This document shows positions 60,946 to 64,000 of a stretch of 64,000 nt of DNA, piece by piece (the stretch's first letter is position 1; the number at the start of each line of letters is the position of its first letter). The stretch covers positions 68,025 through 132,024 of the forward strand of contig BEXV01000155.1 of assembly GCA_003118195.1 (NCBI GenBank), written 5' to 3'. The stretch is from Hemicentrotus pulcherrimus. Taxonomy: Eukaryota; Echinodermata; Echinoidea; Camarodonta; Strongylocentrotidae. The notes below the pieces were generated by a model, which was not told the origin of the DNA, did not search any database, and was given only the letters and a program-made list of their open reading frames with translations. A program made the translations under genes and the position numbers.

Positions 60946-61163
60946 CTGTACACATAGATCAACAATCAAATTTGATAGACAGTTAAGAGGAGTGGTCTTG
61001 TAACAAGGAGGTCCAAGAATCTCACAAAAACACTTGTGCAATGGTGACAATAACGGCAATTACCATCATTATCAAATCTCTAGGAAAGGACTTATAACCA
61101 TTAAAAAATACTAATATTCAATAGTGCCATTTTCCATTCTAATCCTTTACCATCCTCATATAC

Positions 61164-61230
61164 ATGTACATATGACAGTCACCACAATCACCATCCTCAT
61201 CACCATCATCCTCATCACCATCACCCCTGT
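61164..61230. repeat. CATCAC/CATCCT microsatellite abutting the exon 4 donor
   Basis: Degenerate CAT-based repeat ending at the donor of exon 4. On the minus strand it would translate to Gly-Asp-Glu repeats if the intron were retained. Confidence 0.85.
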
Positions 61231-61232
61231 AC

Positions 61233-61399
61233 CTGAATTCCAGGAGCTCTTGGAGATCTTGCCAGTTGTCATCCAGGTTCTGCAGGATGATATTCAGAGC
61301 AGCTGGATCACTGACCCGCCTCTCATGAAGCAGTTCATCGGCCATCTTGTGGATGTCCGTGTACTGGGTCTTGTTCCTGTCTGCCTGAGTACGAGCATT
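61233..61399 (-). CDS. MACF1: Rod exon 4 (spectrin repeat, first half)
   Basis: 167 bp, starts phase 0 (NARTQADRNKTQYTDIHKMA) and ends phase 2 inside the arginine codon shared with exon 5. The donor is AG|GTACAG, immediately followed by a CCTCAT/CACCAT-type microsatellite in the intron. Its homologue exon 15 is also 167 bp with the same phases. Confidence 0.9.
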
Positions 61400-61848
61400 C
61401 TGTTTCACAAAATAAATTTGAAGTTTTATTTCAATCTTGTACCACAAAGCAAGTAAATAAAAGAGGAAAGTCAACAATAATCTCACTCTTAAATATTGGA
61501 TCTTTAAATGAAACAAGGAAATAGGGTATGGGATTGGAAGAAACTTGTCAAAGTTGGCATATTTTAAAGTCCTATGAATCCTTTATTACATGCCCAGAGC
61601 ATGGATGTGACTTGCAATAAACGTGCAGAGACCCTACAAAAGTATTATATTTTAAAGTATAAATCAAAGTGAGGTGAATACATATTTTATAAACACTGAC
61701 TGCATCTTGCTTGAACATGCACTAAAATCATCTACATCTCCATGTACAAGATAGTATGATATAGATTGTACTACTTAACAAAGAGAACATCTCCTCTTGA
61801 TATGATTTATAAACTGTTTTGAAATAATCCTCATTCCTATGGACCAAC
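61400..61848 (-). other. Intron between exons 3 and 4
   Basis: 449 bp, nothing recognised. Confidence 0.8.
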
Positions 61849-62169
61849 CTGCAAGATGGTTCCCAGTTCAGTAAGGTCCTTCTGGCTCAGGTCAGGTGCC
61901 TTCAGTAGATCCAGCATGGGTATCAACCAGTCCTCTAGTTTGTCCACCTCATCCTGGAGACGTCCAAGCCTGTCGGACAATCTCTGCAGGAAGTCGCAGC
62001 TGGAGCGAGCAGGGCCGGACAGGCGCTCAAAGCGGGTGTTTAGGGCGTCCAGCTTGGACTGGAGTGCCCGGGCTTCGGCTGCGTCGGTCGTGGTGGAGAG
62101 GAGCTTAGCTGCTGACTTGTTGATGCCCTCAACGCTTGGCTTACGATTCTCAATGTCAGCAAGAAGTTT
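61849..62169 (-). CDS. MACF1: Rod exon 3 (spectrin repeat)
   Basis: 321 bp, 107 codons, phase 0/0, starting KLLADIENRKPSVEGINKSA and ending LTELGTILQ before GTTGGT. It carries LQSKLDALNTRFERLSG in helix C and LEDWLIPMLDLL in the next helix A. It is clearly homologous to exon 14 (VQSKLDNLNARYGKISS; FEDWLLPMIDRM), three residues away from identical in spacing. Confidence 0.92.
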
Positions 62170-62591
62170 CTGAGTGAAATACATGTAGGAGGTACAGCAT
62201 ATTGTAATTTCTTTTGTTGAGGGGGTAAATAAGTTGTAGAGCCACAATCTATTAATCTTACAATATTAGCAACACTACTGGCACATAATGTATATCTATT
62301 TCTATGTACAGAGGTAGAGTGTACCTTATAGATCATCCTCAAAACATACCTCTTCAGAATTGAACTCTGAAAACCATTGTTCTAACTTTTGTTGCAGAAT
62401 CTAATCATACAGAAACTACATACTATACAGAGATAGGTTGTCGCGGGCAAACATGAATTGATGTAAACCAAACAGCAAACTACATTTGTCCACTTAGAGA
62501 GGAGGGGGGGGGGGGGCGGGGGCAATGTAAATATGTTCTAAAAAAAGCATGCAGTTTGTGAACAAAAACAGTCAACAAATATTTTTCTCAC
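62170..62591 (-). other. Intron between exons 2 and 3
   Basis: 422 bp with the poly-G run at 62501-62522. Confidence 0.8.
62501..62522. repeat. Poly-G run
   Basis: About 14 consecutive G, one C, then five G, in the intron between exons 3 and 2; a likely G-quadruplex former and a sequencing-error hotspot. Confidence 0.95.
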
Positions 62592-62924
62592 CTTGTATTG
62601 TTGCATGATGTCAGCCAGATGTTCCTTCCTCAGGGAGATTGGTGTCCTTTCTTCCAGTCTGTTCAGTGTTGCCTCTGTATCCTCCAGCCACCTCAGAAGA
62701 GAGTCCAGTCCACCCTGGACAGTCTGTGACTCAGTCAAGGCAGTGTGAAGCAGGTTGCTGCGATCGGTCAGCATGGCTTCCAGCTGGCTGTAGCGGTCAC
62801 TCATGTCCCTAGTCTGTCTCTGGACCTCAGGCTTGAGGTCCTCATGACAGTCTGAGAGGTCACGACCAGCTTCCTTGGCAGTCTCAACATCCTTGCTATG
62901 CATGAGGACTTCATCACCGAGGGC
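62592..62924 (-). CDS. MACF1: Rod exon 2 (spectrin repeat)
   Basis: 333 bp, 111 codons, phase 0/0. The acceptor is TTGCAG and the donor AAG|GTGAG. It contains TRDMSDRYSQLEA and WLEDTEATLNRLEERTPISL. It is homologous to exons 12+13 together (VRDVSDKYSEMEA; 330 bp combined), but here the repeat is not interrupted by an intron. A codon-in-frame stretch upstream of the acceptor is intron read-through, not coding. Confidence 0.92.
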
Positions 62925-63518
62925 CTGCAATTTTACGTGGATAAGGGAAACGGTTAAAACACTAACATTTTGTTGCAAGTCCTGTGAAAGGGCGCAGATG
63001 AACATACTGACAACTGATGTGAGTTCCAAGAAATAAACAATCCAGGGTCTGTACCATCTGATGATTAAATCCTCAAGTACATGTGGGTAACACATTAATA
63101 ATAATAATAATAATAGTAATGCATTTGTATAGCGCATTTTCCATGAAGTTCATGTTCAAATGCGCTTAACTCCTGGCGTTCCCGATTATTACCCTGGCTT
63201 TTCACTATATGCATCGTCCAAATTGACAACAGTAAAATTATTACCTCAACAATCAAACTAAAAGCTTGGAAATCCAACACAACACAATGATTTGCATTAT
63301 GTCATGAACAGATTCTGTAAACTGACCTTCAAGGAAACATTAGTGAAGCTACTGGTATAAATCTTCCTCTTGCTTCCTTTCCTTATTTTTTCTCCCTTCA
63401 GGAATCTGTCATTCTTTATTTTCTCCCTTTGCACTGCAGATTAAAATTTGCTTTCTGTTCTATTTTTGAAACAGTATGTAAATAAATGCCCTAAGAACAT
63501 TTGAGACATCTTCATTAC
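62925..63518 (-). other. Intron between exons 1 and 2
   Basis: 594 bp with the repeat fragment at 63097-63215. Confidence 0.8.
63097..63215. repeat. ATA microsatellite plus GCGC-tail repeat fragment
   Basis: An (AATAAT)n tract is followed by GTATAGCGCATTTTCCATGA and AAATGCGCTTAACTCCTGGC. The AGCGCA...TGCGCT pair resembles the SINE tail at 48932-48975. It lies in the intron between exons 2 and 1. Confidence 0.45.
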
Positions 63519-63839
63519 CTTCAGATCATCTATCTGCCTCTGGACAACTTCAGGCTCTGTAGCAATGGGTTCATTCTCAACGTTCTTCAATGTAGCAAAC
63601 ATCTCATCCAGCCAAGGCATGGTTGGGTTGACAGCCTGGGCGTATCGAGTCTGATTCCCACAGACATCTCCAAGGCGATCCCTATGCTCCAGGCAACGGG
63701 TCTTGAGCCTCTCGTAGCGGGAGTTGATGTTGCCGAGCTTGTCACGGATGGTGTTGGACTCTGGTGCCTCGCTGAAGGTTTGACCGAACTGCCTCGGCAG
63801 AGCAGTGGAGCGGTAGTCGCCCAGCTCTTCCTTGTACAT
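63519..63839 (-). CDS. MACF1: Rod exon 1 of window (spectrin repeat)
   Basis: 321 bp, 107 codons, phase 0 at both ends. The acceptor AG is just right of 63839 and the donor GTAATG is left of 63519. The ATG at its start is an internal codon, not a start. It opens with YRSTALPRQFGQTFSEAPES, closely matching exon 11 (YRTSALPSQFNRTFAETPDS), and ends in the helix-B start EPIATEPEVVQRQIDDLK. It is the first exon of super-repeat copy 1. Helix A of this repeat should be in the preceding exon, outside the window. Confidence 0.92.
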
Positions 63840-64000
63840 CTAAATATGGAGATGTAATAGAAATCAAAGGAAAATTGAAGGATTGCATTAAAACTTTGGA
63901 ACAAAATCTACCATACAAATGTGAAAACATAATTGTACATTTAATGTGCTATATAACATTGACCTACAAATAATTTACAATTTATACACAAACACTGTAC

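Larger units (their letters stand above)
1..64000 (-). other. MACF1: Spectraplakin gene, rod segment (both ends outside window)
   Basis: Spectraplakins are giant cytoplasmic linkers joining actin to microtubules and membranes. This window holds 30 rod exons, transcribed right to left, all GT-AG with matching phases. The repeats show the spectrin triple-helix pattern, with a WL-type tryptophan in helix A and a [L/A]-P-[IV]-type turn before helix B. Family assignment rests on exons 21-30. For example KTWLGEKERMASVLGPIGV in exon 21 resembles my recollection of human MACF1 (KTWLAEKEKMLAVLGPLSI), and LDKMAPVARDLDTLAAQAD in exon 29 resembles LDGMGAIGRDTDSLQSQIE, in the same order. These are recollections, not alignments. 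Invertebrates usually have one such gene, ancestral to both MACF1 and DST. Actin-binding, plakin, EF-hand and GAS2 parts are not in the window. Confidence 0.85.

Noticed and set aside
1..63839. Identity as nesprin, dystrophin or conventional spectrin
   Set aside because: The order and wording of exons 21-30 fit the MACF1/dystonin rod as I recall it; no KASH, WW or SH3-in-repeat features are seen. A database search would settle it.

Overview
This window is animal (eukaryotic) genomic DNA, about two-thirds A+T outside exons. It has short GT-AG exons, many microsatellites, MITE-like elements, a tRNA-derived SINE and two assembly gaps. Repeat style and protein similarity suggest a marine invertebrate deuterostome, most likely an echinoderm such as a sea urchin. 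The species is not provable from the sequence, and a hemichordate, lancelet or other marine invertebrate is not excluded.

Almost everything recognisable belongs to one gene on the minus strand. I assign it to the spectraplakin family (MACF1/dystonin in vertebrates, short stop in flies). Thirty exons from its spectrin-repeat rod run from 63839 down to 1 and encode about 2,186 residues, roughly 19 spectrin repeats. The gene extends beyond both edges: the actin-binding and plakin domains should lie beyond 64000, and the rest of the rod with the EF-hand/GAS2 end beyond position 1. Every exon boundary was placed by GT-AG sites with reading phase conserved across each junction. Exon 21 onward matches, from memory, a collinear block of the vertebrate MACF1 rod.

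Layout in transcript order. (1) 63839-48072: exons 1-20, introns mostly 0.2-0.8 kb. These hold one and most of a second copy of an ancient seven-repeat super-repeat; exons 1-10 pair with exons 11-22. (2) 48071-7763: a single 40.3-kb intron. (3) 7762-1: exons 21-30, again with short introns.

The most interesting part is the 40-kb intron. Exon 20 ends in phase 1 and exon 21 starts in phase 1. Inside the intron on the same strand lie an ATG-initiated exon encoding one immunoglobulin domain (36353-36782, phase-1 donor), a possible minimal first exon below a CpG-rich patch (26501-26531, phase-1 donor), and an upstream extension of exon 21 itself (7763-8087) that starts with a membrane anchor and a proline-rich stalk and reads into exon 21 in frame. 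The first two would splice to exon 21 without a frameshift. This looks like internal-promoter architecture of the kind known in dystrophin, giving rod-only isoforms capped by an Ig domain, a membrane anchor or a short peptide. It is inferred from sequence and phase only; no transcript data are available here.

The rest is intron sequence: mobile-element remnants, tandem repeats, one decayed copy of the start of exon 22, a probable haplotype-duplication artefact at 28.5-28.9 kb, and N gaps at 17511-18499 and 53141-53450.
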